From Mycobacterium sp. 1465703.0 (lineage in GTDB: Bacteria; Actinomycetota; Actinomycetes; Mycobacteriales; Mycobacteriaceae): a stretch of 58,379 bases of DNA. The position numbers and the translations under genes were made by a program. The stretch lies in the NCBI RefSeq assembly GCF_001672975.1, contig NZ_LZKU01000159.1, positions 1 through 58,379 on the forward strand, given 5' to 3'. Below the pieces are notes generated by a model. That model was not told where the DNA came from. It saw only the letters and a program-made list of their open reading frames with translations, and did not search any database. Numbering within the stretch: the stretch's first letter is position 1; each line of letters opens with the position of its first letter. Shown piece by piece: positions 1-11,272 of the stretch.

Positions 1-3000
1 CATCGCGCCACGGGTGGATACCACCAGCGTTCCGGCGCCGTCGCGGGACAGCCATGACTGCAACACGGGTAGCACCGCTCGCGTCGCCGCGTACACCTCG
101 GTGATCACGTCGCCGGACACCGGCTGCGACTCGAACAGCAACGCCGATGGCTGCGCCTCGGTGTCGTCGGATTCCGGTGCACCCCAGGCGGATACCGATA
201 CCGGCTGCACCGCCGGCGGCGGCTGGGCGGACCAGATGACCTCGAAGAGCCGGTCGGGTCCCGAATTCGACACCGCGGCCAACAGCTGCGTATCGGTCAC
301 CGGGCGGGCCACCATCGAGGCCACCGAGAGCACCGGCAGCCCCAGCGCGTCGGCCAATTCGATCGACACCGCGGAGGGGCTCACCGGCACGATGCGTGCA
401 CGTACGGCCCCCGCCCCGGCGGCATGCAAGGACACCTGTTGCCAGGAGAACGGGACCAACATGGAGCCCGCCGCGAGTTCCTCGCTGTCAGAAGCCAACA
501 TGACCGCGTGCAATGCCGCGTCGAGCATCGCCGGGTGGACGCCGAACCCGGCAGGCGAAACCCCGGCATCGGCGGGCAACGACACCTCGGCGAAGACTTC
601 ATCGCCGCGACGCCACATCGACGTCAGGCCGCGGAATGCGGGCCCGTACCCGTAACCGCGTTCGGCCAGTTGCTCGTATCCGTCGCCGACATCCACCGGG
701 GTCGCACCCACCGGCGGCCACGCCGACAGGTCCGCGCTGGGCTGCACCGACCCCGCCCGCAGCACGCCTTCGGCATGCAAGGACCACCCCGAGCCCGCTT
801 CGGCCCGGGAAAACACCGACACCGTACGGGGACCCGAATCATCGGGGCCGCCGACCACAACCTGGATCGCGACCGACCCGCCGGCCGGCAACACCAGCGG
901 CGCCGCCAAATTCAGCTCGTCGACAATTCCGCAGCCCACCTCGTCGCCGGCCCGAATTGCCAACTCGACGAAGCCCGCACCGGGGAACAGCACGACACCG
1001 CCGACGGCGTGATCGGTCAACCAGCCCTGCGTGCCGGGCGACAGCCGGCCGGTCAACACCACGCCGCCTGAGGCCGGCAGTTCCACCACCGCGCCCAGCA
1101 GAGCGTGTTCACTGGCGGACAGGCCCAAGCCCGCGGCATCGGCCGGCGCCCCGTCGGCCGCAAGCCAAAAGCGCCGCCGGTCAAAGGCATACGTGGGCAG
1201 CTCGACGAGATTGGCGTCACCCACGACACCGCGCCAGTCCACATCCATCCCGACGACGAATCCCTGCGCAACGGAGTTGACCAAAGAGAGCGGCTCTGGG
1301 CGGTCCTTGCGCAGGCCGGACATCGTTGTCACCGGCGCATCAGCCAGCGATTCCTCGATCGATGCCGTCAGGCCGCTGCTCGGCCCGACTTCGAGGAACC
1401 TGTTCGCCCCGGCCGAGTGCACAAAGCGCACGCTGTCGGCGAATCGCACCGCCTCGCGTACGTGTCGCTTCCAGTACGCCGCCGACGCGAAGTCGTCTCC
1501 GGCCAGCTGTCCGGTCACGTTGGACACGACCGGGATGGTGGGCTTGCCGATGGCCAGTCCGGCTGCGACAGTTCCGAATTCGTCGATCATCGGGTCCATC
1601 AACGGCGAGTGGAACGCGTGCGAGACGGATAGTTGATGGACGCGGTGCCCGTCGGTGCGGAGTCGATCGGCCACCGCGGCCACTGCTTGTTGTGCGCCTG
1701 AAATCACCACCGAGGTGGGGCCGTTGACCGCGGCGATGCCCACGCTGGCGTGTTCGGCGCGCGCCAGCACCTCGTCTTCGGTAGCCTGCACTGCGACCAT
1801 CGCGCCGCCTTCGGGCAGCGCCTGCATGAATCGGCCCCGCGCCGCCACCAGCACCGCGGCATTCTCCAGAGACAGCACGCCGGCGACGTGCGCGGCGGAC
1901 AACTCCCCGATCGAGTGGCCCATCACGAAGTCGGGTCGTACACCCCAGGATTCGAGCAGGTGGAACATCGCGACTTCCACCGCGAACAGCGCGGGTTGCG
2001 CGAATTCGGTGGTGTTCAGCAGGGTTTCGTCATGTCCCCACATCACTTCGCGCAGCGGACGAAGCAGATGACGATCCAATTCGGCTACAACGGTGTTGAA
2101 CGCCTCGGCGAAGACGTCATAGCCGGCGTGCAATCCCATTCCCATGCCCAGTGCTTGGGAGCCCTGGCCGGGGAACACAAAGACCGTCTTGCCGGCCGTT
2201 GCCGTCCCACGAATGATCGAGCCGGCCAGGTCGTCAGCGGCCAGCTCGTCCAGGCCCGCCAGCAGCCGGTCGCGGTCGCTGCCGACGATGACCGCCCGAT
2301 GCTCGAACGCCGACCGGCCCGCCAGCGACCACCCCACATCGGCACTGTCCACATCCAGGTTCGCCTGCAGGTGGGCCGCCAACCGCGCAGCCTGAGAAGT
2401 CAACGCCGACAACGATTTCGCTGAGATCGGCCACGGCACCACCGGTACCTTCGAGCCGTCCACGACGCGTGGCGACTCGGCCGGAGCGGCCTCGACGATG
2501 ACGTGGGCGTTGGTGCCGCTGATGCCGAACGACGACACCCCCGCGCGCCGCGGGCGGTCAGCGGGCCACGCCCGCGCCTCGGTCAGTAGCGACACCGAAC
2601 CCGCCGACCAATCGACGTGCGGGCTGGGCTCATCCACATGCAAAGTCGCCGGCAACATCTCATGGCGCATCGCCTGCACCATCTTGATCACACCAGCCAC
2701 CCCCGCGGCAGCCTGCGTATGACCCATGTTCGACTTGATCGACCCCAACCACAACGGCTCGCTGCGATCCTGCCCATACGTGGCCAACAACGCCTGCGCC
2801 TCAATCGGATCACCCAACGTGGTGCCAGTGCCATGACCCTCAACAACATCCACATCAGCCACCGACAACCCGGCATTGGCCAACGCCGCCCGCACCACCC
2901 GCTGCTGCGACGGACCATTGGGCGCGGTCAACCCATTCGAAGCACCATCCTGATTGACCGCCGAACCCCGCACCACCGCCAACACCGGATGACCCAGACG

Positions 3001-6000
3001 CTGCGCATCCGACAAACGCTCCACCACGAGGATGCCGCCGCCCTCGGACCAGCCGACGCCGTCGGCTGCGCCCGCATAGGCCTTGCATCGGCCGTCCGGC
3101 GCCAATCCGCGGTGTCGGCTGAATTCCACGAAGACCGTCGGCGTGGCGTTTACCGTCGCGCCGCCGGCCAGCGCCAGATCGCACTCCCCCGAGCGCAACG
3201 ACTGCACCGCCATGTGCAACGCCACCAACGACGACGAACACGCCGTATCCACCGACACCGCCGGGCCCTCCAACCCCAGCACATAAGACACCCGCCCCGA
3301 CGCGACACTCGATGACTGGCCGGTGAGCCGGAAGCCTTCCGCGGTCGGTGCGGCGCCCATGCCGTAGCCCTGCGTGTACACGCCGGCGAACATCCCGGTG
3401 GCGCTACCGCGCAGCCCGCTGGGGTCAATCCCGGCCCGCTCCAACGCTTCCCACGACAACTCGAGGAACATCCGCTGCTGGGGATCCATCGCCAGCGCCT
3501 CGCTCGGCGCGATGCCGAAAAACCCCGGATCAAAGTCCGCCACACCGTCCACGAAGCCGCCGGTGCGGGTGTAGCAGGTGCCCGGAACATCAGGATTCGG
3601 GTTGTAGACGCCCGCCAGATCCCAGCCGCGGTCGGTCGGGAATTCGGAGAGCACGTCGCGGCCCTCGGTCAACATGTTCCACAGGTCGTCGGGTGAGTTC
3701 ACCCCGCCCGGATAGCGGCAAGCCATGCCGACGATGACGATCGGATCGTTGTCGGTGGCGCGCGTGACCGGGGCGTGCTTGATCTCTTGTGGAACCCCGG
3801 CGAGTTGGCTGCGGATGTAGCCTGCCAAGCCGTTGGGCGTCGGGTAGTCGAAGATCAGCGTGGGCGAAAGCGCCAGTCCAGTAGCGGTTTTGAGGCGGTT
3901 ACGCATCTCGACCGCGGTCAGCGAGTCAAAGCCCAACTCCTGGAACGCCCTGTCGGGATCGATCGCCTCGGCACTGGCGTTCCCCAGCACGGTGGCGATG
4001 TGCGAACGCACCAGATCCAGGAGCACGGCATGCTGCTCCGCTTCGGAAAGCCCCTCGAGACGGTGCGCCAGCGCCGATTTCGATTTCGCGGCAGCCAGCG
4101 AGTCGTCGACCCGGCGGCGCGTCGGCGCGTTGATCAGATCGGCGAACATCGGCGGTACCGCGACCGCGTGGGCCCGCAGCGCGCCGAGGTCGATGCGGGC
4201 CGGCGCCATGAATGGTTCGTCGACAATCAGTGCGGTGTCGAAGAGTTCCATGGCCTCCTCGGAGGACAACGCCAAGATCCCGTCGCGGCCCAGCCGGGCG
4301 AGGTCGGCGGCGTCCAATCCGCCGGTCATGGCGCTGGCCTGATCCCACAGGCCCCAGGCCAGCGAGACCGCGGGCAGTCCGTGCGCCCGACGATGCGCTG
4401 CCAACCCGTCGAGGAACGAGTTGGCCGCTCCGTAGTTGCCCTGGCCCGATGAACCCACCAGCCCGGCCATCGACGAAAACATCACGAAGGCAGACAGATT
4501 CACGTCACGGGTTAATTCATGCAGGTTCCATGCGGCGTCGATCTTGGCCCGCAAAACCGCATCGATGCGCTCGGGAGTCAGCGAGGTGACCACGGCGTCG
4601 TCGAGAACGCCGGCCGCGTGAATCACGCCCGATAGCGGCCGCTGCGCCGAAACAGCGTCGATGACGCCCGCAAGTGCTGTGCGGTCAGCGGCATCGCAGG
4701 CAACCACGCGAACCCGCGCTCCCGCGGCTTGCAACTCGGCGGTTAACTCGGCCGACCCCGGTGCGTCCGGGCCACGCCGGCTCAGCAGCACCAAATCCTG
4801 CACTCCGTGGTGTGCCACCAGGTGACGGGCCAACGTCGAACCGGCCATGCCGGTGCCGCCGGTGATCAGCACGGTGCCGGCCGACAGCCCGGAAGGTAGC
4901 GTCATGACGACCTTGCCGATATGGCGAGCCTGGCTCAAGTATCGCAGCGCGCTGCGGGCACGCCGCACGTCAAACGTCGTCACCGGCAACGGCTTCAGCG
5001 CCCCGGCGTCGAACAGTCCGGCGAGCTCCAGCATCCACTGATGCATCCGGGGACGGCCAGGCTCGAACAGGTCGAAGGCGCGGTATCGAACACCCGGGTA
5101 GTCCTGGGCCACCACGCCGGGGTCGCGGATGTCGGTCTTACCCATCTCCAAGAACACGCCGCCGGGAGCGACCAGCCGCAGTGAGGCATCGACGAATTCG
5201 CCGGCCAGCGAGTCCAGCACCACATCCATCCCGCGGCCGCCGGTGACGGCGCGGAACTTCTCCTCGAACTCCAAGCTGCGCGAATCCGAGATGTGGTCAT
5301 CGTCAAAGCCCATGGCCCGCAACGTGTCCCACTTGCCGCGGCTGGCGGTGGCGAACAACTCCAGGCCCAGATGCCTGCCCAGCTGAACCGCGGCCATTCC
5401 AACGCCACCGGCTGCGGCGTGCACCAGCACTCGCTGTCCCGGCTTGACGTCGGCCAAGTGAATGAACGCCATGTAGGCGGTGGTGAAAACCGCTGAGATA
5501 CCGGCGGCTTCGGCGTAGGACCAGTCGGCGGGCTTGTGCTGCAGCAGGCGCACATCACCGGGCACCAGCGTGCCGCTGCCGTCGGGGAAGAACCCGTACA
5601 CCGAATCGCCGACCGCGAATTCCGTGACATCCGGTCCCACTTCGACCACCACGCCGGCGCCTTCACCGCCGAGCAGGGCGTCGTGGGTGAACATGCCCAG
5701 GGTGATCATCACGTCGCGGAAGTTGGTGGCGATGGCGCTTAGCGCCACCCGAACCTGGCCGGGCTGCAGCGGAGCGTCGGCGTTGGGAACCGGCTCCAAT
5801 TGCAGGTTCTCGAACGTGCCCGCGCTGCTGATGCCAAGCCGCCAGGGGCCGTGCGCTGGCGGCGTCATGATGCCGTCGACCGCGCGACTGCCGTGTACTC
5901 GCGCCGTATAAGCCTTGCCGTCGCGCAGCAATACGGCAGGCTCGGCAACCGCGAGAACGGTCGTTATCGCGCTATCGTCAAGCGCCGCATCCGAATCGAC

Positions 6001-9000
6001 CAGTACGAACCGGGCGGGATGCTCGGTCTGCGCCGACCGCACCAAGCCCCACACCGCCGCACCGGCCAGATCGGTGACGTCCTCCCCGGCCAGTCCCATC
6101 GCGCCGCGGGTCGCGACGATCAGCACTCCGGTCTCGTGCTCGGTCAGCCACGATTGGACGGCCGCCAGCGCGCGATGGGTACGCTCATACGATCCGGTGA
6201 CCGGATCTTCACCGGCCGCAATGGATTCGAACACCTCGTGCACGGGGGCTTCGGTGCTGACGGCCGTCGTCGACGCCGGTGACCACACCACTTCGAACAG
6301 CCGGTCGGGACCCGAGGCCGATACGGCCGCGCGCAACTGCCGCTCGCTCACCGGACGCGCGACCATCGCGCGCACCGACAACACCGGCAATCCCAAGCCG
6401 TCGGCCAGCTCGATCGAGACCGCCCGGGCCGTCGATGTGGCCTCGGACGGCGATGCCGGAGCGATGCGCGCACGTACCGCCGGCGCGCCGGCGGCGTGCA
6501 GCGACACGCCCTGCCAGGAGAAAGGCAACACCACTTCGTCGGTCTCGCCGGCGATTTGGTGGCTGACGATCAGTGCGTGCATCGCCGCATCCAGCAACGC
6601 AGGGTGGACGCCGAACCCGTTCATCCCTCCAGCGGCATCGGGCAGACGCACCTCGGCGAACACCTCATCGTCGCGCACCCACGCCGCGGTCAGGCCCTTG
6701 AACGCCGGGCCGTACTCATAGCCGCGCGCGGCCAACTGCTCGTAACCGTCCGCCGCATCGACCTTGACGGCTCCCGCCGGCGGCCATGCAGACAGGTCCG
6801 CGCTCGGCTCGACCGAACCGGTGCTCAATGTTCCTTCGGCGTTGCACACCCAACCGGAGCCGGCGTCGGGGCGCGAGAAGATCGATACTTCGCGCTGTCC
6901 GGAGTCCGCGGCGGGACCCACCACTACCTGCACCGCAACCGATCCGAACCCGGAATCCTTGGCCGGTAACATCAACGGCGCCTGCAGCGTCAGTTCGTCG
7001 ACTGTCGAACATCCGACTTCGTCGCCGGCGCGAATGGCCAGCTCCACGAAGCCGGATCCGGGGAACACGACCGTGCCGGACACGGCGTGATCGGTCAGCC
7101 ACCCTTGCATGCTCGGTGACAAGCGGCCGGTCAGCACCACCCCGCCCGACGCCGGCAGTTCGACGACGGCGCTCAACAGCGGGTGCTCGCCGGCGCCCAG
7201 CCCCAGCCCTGAGGCGTCGGCCGTGGCACCTTCACCGGACAGCCAAAACCGGCGCCGGTCAAAGGCGTACGTCGGCAGGTCTACGAAGCCGGCGCCGTCC
7301 AGGGCGCCGCGCCAGCGCACGTTCACACCCGCGGCAAACGCGGTGGCGGCCGAAGTCATGAATCGGTCGAGGGCGCCGTCGTCGCGGCCCAGGGTGGGGA
7401 TGACGATGGCCTCGGTGTCTCCCGGCAGGCTGTCGTTGGCGGTGTCCTCGATGCCGGCGACCAGGGCCGGGTGGGGGCTGGATTCGATGAACGTCCGGTA
7501 TCCGTGTTCGCATGCGCTGCGCACCGCCTGATCGAACTGCACGGTCTGCCGGATGTTGCGGTACCAGTAGTCGGCGTCCAATCCCGCTGTGTCCAAGCGG
7601 TTTCCGGTCACCGTGGAAAAGAAGGCGGTGCGCGAGGAGTGCGGCTCGATACCAGCGAGCACCTGTGCGAGGTCATCGCGGATCGCCTCGACCTCAACCG
7701 AATGCGAGGCATAGTCCACGTCGATCCGGCGGGTCCGCAGCTCGAGGTCGGCGCAGAAGCCGACCAGCTCGTCGAGCGCGGCCACATCACCTGATACCAC
7801 GACGGCGGATCTGCCGTTGACGGCGGCGATGCTGACTCGATTGCCGTAGGGCGCCAACAACTCCCGGGCCCGTTCGGTGCTGCAGGCGATGGACAGCATG
7901 CCGCCGGGGCCGGCCAGTGACCGGAGCAGCTTGCTACGCAACGTGACCACCCGGGCGGCGTCGCGCAACGACAGCGCGCCCGCGACGTAGGCGGCGGCGA
8001 TTTCACCTTGCGAGTGCCCGATCACCGCGTCCGGATTCACCCCGACCGACTTCCATAGTTCGGCCAGCGACACCATCACCGCGAACAGGACCGGCTGCAC
8101 GACATCGACCCGGTCAAAGCCCGGAGCGCCAGGCACGCCGCGCAGCACGTCGGTCAGCGACCAGTCGACGAATTCCGCGAAGGCCTCTTCGCAATCCCGG
8201 ATCTGTTGCGCGAATACCGGTGCGGTGTCCAGCAATTCAATGGCCATGCCCAGCCATTGGGAGCCTTGGCCGGGAAACACGAACACCGTCTTGCCGGCCG
8301 CGGCGGCGATGCCCCGGATGACCGATCCGGTCGGGTCATCGGCGGCCAGCTCGTCGAGCCCGGCTAACAGCCGGTCGCGGTCACCGCCCACGACGACGGC
8401 CCGGTGCTCGAATGTTGACCGGCCGGCCAACGACCAGCCGATGTCGGCGACATCCAGGCCGTCGTGCGCGCGAACGTATTCGGCCAACCGAGCCGCCTGG
8501 GCCGTCAGCGCCGACGGCGATTTCGCCGATACCACCCACGGAACCACCGGCCGTGCCGGGCCGGCCTCCCGCACTGGCGCCGCCGGGGCGGCCTCGACGA
8601 TGACGTGGGCGTTGGTGCCGCTGATGCCGAACGACGACACCCCCGCGCGGCGCGGGCGTTCGGCGCGCCATGGTTGTGCCTCGGTCAGCAGTGATACCGA
8701 ACCCGCCGTCCAGTCGACGTGCGGGCTGGGCTCATCCACATGCAAAGTCGCCGGCAACATCTCATGGCGCATCGCCTGCACCATCTTGATCACACCAGCC
8801 ACCCCCGCGGCAGCCTGCGTATGACCCATGTTCGACTTGATCGACCCCAACCACAACGGCTCGCTGCGATCCTGCCCATACGTGGCCAACAACGCCTGCG
8901 CCTCAATCGGATCACCCAACGTGGTGCCAGTGCCATGACCCTCAACAACATCCACATCAGCCACCGACAACCCGGCATTGGCCAACGCCGCCCGCACCAC

Positions 9001-9948
9001 CCGCTGCTGCGACGGACCATTGGGCGCGGTCAACCCATTCGAAGCACCATCCTGATTGACCGCCGAACCCCGCACCACCGCCAACACCGGATGACCCAGA
9101 CGCTGCGCATCCGACAAACGCTCCACCACGAGGATGGCGCCGCCCTCGGACCAGCCGACGCCGTCGGCTGCGCCCGCATAGGCCTTGCATCGGCCGTCCG
9201 GCGCCAATCCGCGGTGTCGGCTGAATTCCACGAAGACCGTCGGCGTGGCGTTTACCGTCGCGCCGCCGGCCAGCGCCAGATCGCACTCCCCCGAGCGCAA
9301 CGACTGCACCGCCATGTGCAACGCCACCAACGACGACGAACACGCCGTATCCACCGACACCGCCGGGCCCTCCAGCCCCAGCACGTAGGAGACGCGCCCC
9401 GAGGCGACGCTGGAGGTCATGCCGGTCAGCCGGTAACCCTCGATTTCCTCGGCGAGCATGCCGTAGCCCTGAACGATGAGCCCGGCGAATACGCCGGTGG
9501 CGCTGCCGCGCAGCCCGCTGGGGTCAATCCCGGCCCGCTCCAACGCTTCCCACGACAACTCGAGCAGCATCCGATGCTGGGGATCCATTGCCAGCGCCTC
9601 GCTCGGCGCGATGCCGAAAAACCCCGGATCAAAGTCCGCGACACCGTCGACGAACCCGCCGGTGTTCACATAGCACTTGTGCCGCGCGTCGGGATCCGGG
9701 TCGTAGAGGCCCGCCAGATCCCAGCCGCGGTCGGTGGGGAAATCCGAGATCACGTCGCGGCCCTCGGCCACCATTTGCCAGAGCGCTTCCGGGCTGTCCA
9801 CCCCACCCGGGAAGCGGCAAGACATACCGACGATGGCGATCGGCTCGTTGGACCGCTCCAGCAGTGCGCGGTTGGTGCGCTTCAGCCGCTCAACCTGGAC
9901 CAGCGCTTTACGCAGCGCTTCGGTCGCATGCTGGAGTTGATCAACCAT
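1..9948 (-). CDS. pks12: Mycoketide-type polyketide synthase Pks12 (first 3316 codons; 3' end outside window)
   Basis: Large modular type I PKS with no stop codon in frame from the ATG at 9948 to the window edge. An N-terminal docking helix (residues 1-33) precedes module 1. KS1 has its active Cys at about residue 203 (ACSSS). AT1 has GHSQGE (Ser646) and YASH (746-749), the methylmalonyl-type signature. Then come DH1, a split KR, ER1 ([11 protein letters not shown] near 5400), KR1 and ACP1 (GFDSL, Ser2009). Module 2 has KS2 (Cys2237), AT2 with GHSIGE (Ser2679) and HAFH (2777-2780), the malonyl-type signature, then DH2 and the start of the KR structural subdomain, where the window ends. M. tuberculosis Pks12 is about 4150 residues and builds the mycoketide chain of mannosyl-phosphomycoketide. 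Alternating methylmalonyl and malonyl extension fits that product. Identity is very likely; the specificity calls rest on motifs only. Confidence 0.96.
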   Translation of the reverse strand, partial: MVDQLQHATEALRKALVQVERLKRTNRALLERSNEPIAIVGMSCRFPGGVDSPEALWQMVAEGRDVISDFPTDRGWDLAGLYDPDPDARHKCYVNTGGFVDGVADFDPGFFGIAPSEALAMDPQHRMLLELSWEALERAGIDPSGLRGSATGVFAGLIVQGYGMLAEEIEGYRLTGMTSSVASGRVSYVLGLEGPAVSVDTACSSSLVALHMAVQSLRSGECDLALAGGATVNATPTVFVEFSRHRGLAPDGRCKAYAGAADGVGWSEGGAILVVERLSDAQRLGHPVLAVVRGSAVNQDGASNGLTAPNGPSQQRVVRAALANAGLSVADVDVVEGHGTGTTLGDPIEAQALLATYGQDRSEPLWLGSIKSNMGHTQAAAGVAGVIKMVQAMRHEMLPATLHVDEPSPHVDWTAGSVSLLTEAQPWRAERPRRAGVSSFGISGTNAHVIVEAAPAAPVREAGPARPVVPWVVSAKSPSALTAQAARLAEYVRAHDGLDVADIGWSLAGRSTFEHRAVVVGGDRDRLLAGLDELAADDPTGSVIRGIAAAAGKTVFVFPGQGSQWLGMAIELLDTAPVFAQQIRDCEEAFAEFVDWSLTDVLRGVPGAPGFDRVDVVQPVLFAVMVSLAELWKSVGVNPDAVIGHSQGEIAAAYVAGALSLRDAARVVTLRSKLLRSLAGPGGMLSIACSTERARELLAPYGNRVSIAAVNGRSAVVVSGDVAALDELVGFCADLELRTRRIDVDYASHSVEVEAIRDDLAQVLAGIEPHSSRTAFFSTVTGNRLDTAGLDADYWYRNIRQTVQFDQAVRSACEHGYRTFIESSPHPALVAGIEDTANDSLPGDTEAIVIPTLGRDDGALDRFMTSAATAFAAGVNVRWRGALDGAGFVDLPTYAFDRRRFWLSGEGATADASGLGLGAGEHPLLSAVVELPASGGVVLTGRLSPSMQGWLTDHAVSGTVVFPGSGFVELAIRAGDEVGCSTVDELTLQAPLMLPAKDSGFGSVAVQVVVGPAADSGQREVSIFSRPDAGSGWVCNAEGTLSTGSVEPSADLSAWPPAGAVKVDAADGYEQLAARGYEYGPAFKGLTAAWVRDDEVFAEVRLPDAAGGMNGFGVHPALLDAAMHALIVSHQIAGETDEVVLPFSWQGVSLHAAGAPAVRARIAPASPSEATSTARAVSIELADGLGLPVLSVRAMVARPVSERQLRAAVSASGPDRLFEVVWSPASTTAVSTEAPVHEVFESIAAGEDPVTGSYERTHRALAAVQSWLTEHETGVLIVATRGAMGLAGEDVTDLAGAAVWGLVRSAQTEHPARFVLVDSDAALDDSAITTVLAVAEPAVLLRDGKAYTARVHGSRAVDGIMTPPAHGPWRLGISSAGTFENLQLEPVPNADAPLQPGQVRVALSAIATNFRDVMITLGMFTHDALLGGEGAGVVVEVGPDVTEFAVGDSVYGFFPDGSGTLVPGDVRLLQHKPADWSYAEAAGISAVFTTAYMAFIHLADVKPGQRVLVHAAAGGVGMAAVQLGRHLGLELFATASRGKWDTLRAMGFDDDHISDSRSLEFEEKFRAVTGGRGMDVVLDSLAGEFVDASLRLVAPGGVFLEMGKTDIRDPGVVAQDYPGVRYRAFDLFEPGRPRMHQWMLELAGLFDAGALKPLPVTTFDVRRARSALRYLSQARHIGKVVMTLPSGLSAGTVLITGGTGMAGSTLARHLVAHHGVQDLVLLSRRGPDAPGSAELTAELQAAGARVRVVACDAADRTALAGVIDAVSAQRPLSGVIHAAGVLDDAVVTSLTPERIDAVLRAKIDAAWNLHELTRDVNLSAFVMFSSMAGLVGSSGQGNYGAANSFLDGLAAHRRAHGLPAVSLAWGLWDQASAMTGGLDAADLARLGRDGILALSSEEAMELFDTALIVDEPFMAPARIDLGALRAHAVAVPPMFADLINAPTRRRVDDSLAAAKSKSALAHRLEGLSEAEQHAVLLDLVRSHIATVLGNASAEAIDPDRAFQELGFDSLTAVEMRNRLKTATGLALSPTLIFDYPTPNGLAGYIRSQLAGVPQEIKHAPVTRATDNDPIVIVGMACRYPGGVNSPDDLWNMLTEGRDVLSEFPTDRGWDLAGVYNPNPDVPGTCYTRTGGFVDGVADFDPGFFGIAPSEALAMDPQQRMFLELSWEALERAGIDPSGLRGSATGMFAGVYTQGYGMGAAPTAEGFRLTGQSSSVASGRVSYVLGLEGPAVSVDTACSSSLVALHMAVQSLRSGECDLALAGGATVNATPTVFVEFSRHRGLAPDGRCKAYAGAADGVGWSEGGGILVVERLSDAQRLGHPVLAVVRGSAVNQDGASNGLTAPNGPSQQRVVRAALANAGLSVADVDVVEGHGTGTTLGDPIEAQALLATYGQDRSEPLWLGSIKSNMGHTQAAAGVAGVIKMVQAMRHEMLPATLHVDEPSPHVDWSAGSVSLLTEARAWPADRPRRAGVSSFGISGTNAHVIVEAAPAESPRVVDGSKVPVVPWPISAKSLSALTSQAARLAAHLQANLDVDSADVGWSLAGRSAFEHRAVIVGSDRDRLLAGLDELAADDLAGSIIRGTATAGKTVFVFPGQGSQALGMGMGLHAGYDVFAEAFNTVVAELDRHLLRPLREVMWGHDETLLNTTEFAQPALFAVEVAMFHLLESWGVRPDFVMGHSIGELSAAHVAGVLSLENAAVLVAARGRFMQALPEGGAMVAVQATEDEVLARAEHASVGIAAVNGPTSVVISGAQQAVAAVADRLRTDGHRVHQLSVSHAFHSPLMDPMIDEFGTVAAGLAIGKPTIPVVSNVTGQLAGDDFASAAYWKRHVREAVRFADSVRFVHSAGANRFLEVGPSSGLTASIEESLADAPVTTMSGLRKDRPEPLSLVNSVAQGFVVGMDVDWRGVVGDANLVELPTYAFDRRRFWLAADGAPADAAGLGLSASEHALLGAVVELPASGGVVLTGRLSPGTQGWLTDHAVGGVVLFPGAGFVELAIRAGDEVGCGIVDELNLAAPLVLPAGGSVAIQVVVGGPDDSGPRTVSVFSRAEAGSGWSLHAEGVLRAGSVQPSADLSAWPPVGATPVDVGDGYEQLAERGYGYGPAFRGLTSMWRRGDEVFAEVSLPADAGVSPAGFGVHPAMLDAALHAVMLASDSEELAAGSMLVPFSWQQVSLHAAGAGAVRARIVPVSPSAVSIELADALGLPVLSVASMVARPVTDTQLLAAVSNSGPDRLFEVIWSAQPPPAVQPVSVSAWGAPESDDTEAQPSALLFESQPVSGDVITEVYAATRAVLPVLQSWLSRDGAGTLVVSTRGAM
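2612..3272. repeat. Near-identical KS block, copy in pks12 module 2
   Basis: This 661-bp block matches 8714-9374 base for base except position 3035 (C here, G at 9137), which changes one Gly to Ala. It encodes the KS active-site Cys region through the conserved HGTGT and NxGH region. Sequence on either side diverges at once in the 5' flank. Coding-strand codons here are unusually rich in TTG, GGT, GAT, ATT and GCG, while the rest of the gene prefers CTG, GAC and ATC. This suggests recent homogenisation between modules, or import of a shared KS cassette. Confidence 0.93.
8714..9374. repeat. Near-identical KS block, copy in pks12 module 1
   Basis: Direct-repeat partner of 2612-3272 at an offset of 6102 bp, with one mismatch in 661 bp. 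After a divergent stretch, a second highly similar segment (about 9505-9655, matching about 3403-3553) follows at the same offset. Such long direct repeats can recombine to delete or duplicate one whole module, and they commonly break short-read assemblies. Confidence 0.93.
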
Positions 9949-10365
9949 CACAAACCTCGCCTAACCTTCACCTAACGACGTTCGGCCGCCTTGCACCGCC
10001 GGTTGCGGTTCTGGCCGAGTCACGGAATTTGCTGCACGAGGCGACGCCGTTTCCCGTTCGACCAGCGCCGTGCTGCTCTCCGACACAAGAATGTTGCTGG
10101 TGAGTATGGCCAACTCCGACACGATTTCAAAACGTCCGCTGCTCGCGGGCGCTAAAGGAGGACCAGCATGGAGCGGCGCGCCGCGTCGCGCGAAGAAGAT
10201 GCGGCGCCGGGTGTCCGGTGTGCTCGCTGCACAGCGGTGCGCTGTCGACATGGCCCGAAGTCCATGGCGCGACTGTACCCGGCTGGCCATAGCGGGTGGT
10301 CAGGCACATGTCGTGGCAGGTTCGGTGGAGGGCCAGGCCGACAGGTTCGGGGGCGGACGACGCAG
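9949..10365. other. Intergenic region upstream of pks12
   Basis: This 417-bp stretch lies between the pks12 start and the end of the zinc-ribbon gene and should carry the pks12 promoter and leader on the minus strand. A strong AAAGGAGG at 10154-10161 stands 6 bases before an ATG at 10168 on the plus strand. The frame that follows (to 10590) runs antisense through the zinc-ribbon gene and resembles no family I recognise, so I do not call it a gene. No tRNA, repeat or clear terminator was seen. Confidence 0.5.
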
Positions 10366-10716
10366 TCACACGCCGGCTCGGCGCCAGCCGTCGGCGGCCC
10401 GGGCGGCTTGGATCAGCGCGTCGCACAACTCGCGGAGCTCGTTGGCCCCGGCGCCTTCGTCGACCGCCGTGGCGACGTCCTCGGCCGCGCACCGCACCTG
10501 GTAGACGCGATCGGACAGATCGGCAGCATCGTCGGCCGACAGCACCACGGCGTCGTCGGGCACGGCCGCAGCACCGTTGCGGTTCAGTGAGGCCCGTTGT
10601 TCGTAGGCCCGCTGCCGGCACGACTGCCGGCAGTACTGGCGGCGGCGGCCCATTGCCGCATCGGTGACGTCTCGGCCGCACCAGCGACAAGGCTGCGGGT
10701 GGGTACGGCGGCTCAC
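10366..10716 (-). CDS. Small zinc-ribbon protein (116 aa), position of Rv2049c
   Basis: A 116-residue protein from a GTG at 10716. The N-terminal third carries paired cysteines, C10-x2-C13 and C29-x3-C33, in a basic context (RWCG, YCRQSCRQRAYEQR). This is a likely treble-clef or zinc-ribbon fold of the kind that binds nucleic acid or protein. The rest is acidic and predicted helical. The gene lies between pks12 and the divergent rbpA. The start is inferred from the conserved-looking beginning SRRTHPQPCRWC; the frame stays open further upstream but there overlaps the rbpA promoter and coding region. Function unknown. Confidence 0.7.
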   Translation of the reverse strand: MSRRTHPQPCRWCGRDVTDAAMGRRRQYCRQSCRQRAYEQRASLNRNGAAAVPDDAVVLSADDAADLSDRVYQVRCAAEDVATAVDEGAGANELRELCDALIQAARAADGWRRAGV

Positions 10717-10794
10717 GCCTGCCGACTTTAGTCGGGGTTTCCCGGCGATCCCGGTATCATGGAAGGTCGCGTCGCGTATGCCGGCTGCGGCCGG

Positions 10795-10820
10795 GGAACT
10801 GCGCAGATCGCCGCAGCGTT
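10795..10820 (+). promoter_or_regulatory. Candidate SigE/SigH-type promoter of rbpA
   Basis: GGAAC at 10795-10799 and GTT at 10818-10820 are separated by 18 bases. This matches the -35/-10 pattern read by mycobacterial SigE and SigH and by Streptomyces SigR. The rbpA start is 77 bases downstream. Streptomyces rbpA is known to be SigR-controlled, so the placement makes sense, but this is a motif match only. Confidence 0.5.
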
Positions 10821-10855
10821 TGCTAAACGAAGAGAATTGCACCGAATTGCAGTAA

Positions 10856-10888
10856 CGGAGCTTGCGAGCTCCGGAAGACCTAAAGGAG
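10856..10888 (+). promoter_or_regulatory. 5'-UTR hairpin plus Shine-Dalgarno of rbpA
   Basis: A perfect 7-bp inverted repeat (CGGAGCT, 10856-10862; AGCTCCG, 10867-10873) with a TGCG loop lies in the presumed rbpA leader. It is followed after 8 bases by AAAGGAG (10882-10888), which sits 8 bases before the ATG. It may stabilise the leader or affect ribosome loading; no function is shown. Confidence 0.5.
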
Positions 10889-10896
10889 TAGCAGCC

Positions 10897-11232
10897 ATGG
10901 CTGATCGAGTACTGAGAGGCAGCCGCCTCGGAGCCGTGAGCTACGAGACGGACCGCAACCACGACCTTGCACCGCGTCAGCTCGCGAAGTACCGCACCGA
11001 GAACGGCGAGGAGTTCGAGGTCCCCTTCGCCGACGACGCCGAAATCCCCGGCACCTGGCTGTGCCGCAACGGCCTGGAAGGCACCCTGATCGAGGGTGAC
11101 CTGCCCGAGCCGAAGAAAGTGAAGCCGCCGCGGACACACTGGGACATGCTGCTGGAGCGCCGCTCTGTCGAGGAACTCGAAGAGCTGCTCAAGGAGCGCC
11201 TCGAGATCATCAAGACCCGCCGCCGGGGCTGA
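10897..11232 (+). CDS. rbpA: RNA polymerase-binding protein RbpA
   Basis: A 111-residue protein, the same length as M. tuberculosis Rv2050, starting MADRVLRGSRLGAVSYETDR. RbpA binds the group I/II sigma factors SigA and SigB, stabilises the open promoter complex and affects rifampicin tolerance. Visible parts are the basic N-terminal tail, the core domain with GTWLCRNG, and the C-terminal sigma-interaction helix (THWDMLLERRSVEELEELLK). The start is fixed by AAAGGAG and the family N-terminus; an in-frame upstream ATG at 10759 is rejected because it precedes the promoter motif. The gene is divergent from the zinc-ribbon gene and convergent with ppm. Confidence 0.97.
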   Translation: MADRVLRGSRLGAVSYETDRNHDLAPRQLAKYRTENGEEFEVPFADDAEIPGTWLCRNGLEGTLIEGDLPEPKKVKPPRTHWDMLLERRSVEELEELLKERLEIIKTRRRG

Positions 11233-11252
11233 CCCCGAATCCAGCCGGGGTC
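11231..11252. terminator. Possible bidirectional terminator between rbpA and ppm
   Basis: GACCCCG (11231-11237) and CGGGGTC (11246-11252) form a perfect 7-bp stem with an 8-base loop, starting within the rbpA stop codon and lying 20 bp from the end of convergent ppm. There is no T-tract, which is common for mycobacterial hairpins. Confidence 0.4.
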
Positions 11253-11272
11253 GGCTGACGGCCTATTGACAC

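Noticed and set aside
8719..9975. Long plus-strand open frame (418 codons) through the pks12 KS1 region
   Set aside because: It is the antisense shadow of the high-GC KS coding sequence; the minus strand carries clear KS motifs and the plus-strand product has no recognisable domain and is Arg/His-rich.
10168..10590. 140-codon plus-strand frame with a strong SD
   Set aside because: It overlaps the zinc-ribbon gene in antisense and its product shows no family resemblance; kept only as a low-interest observation.
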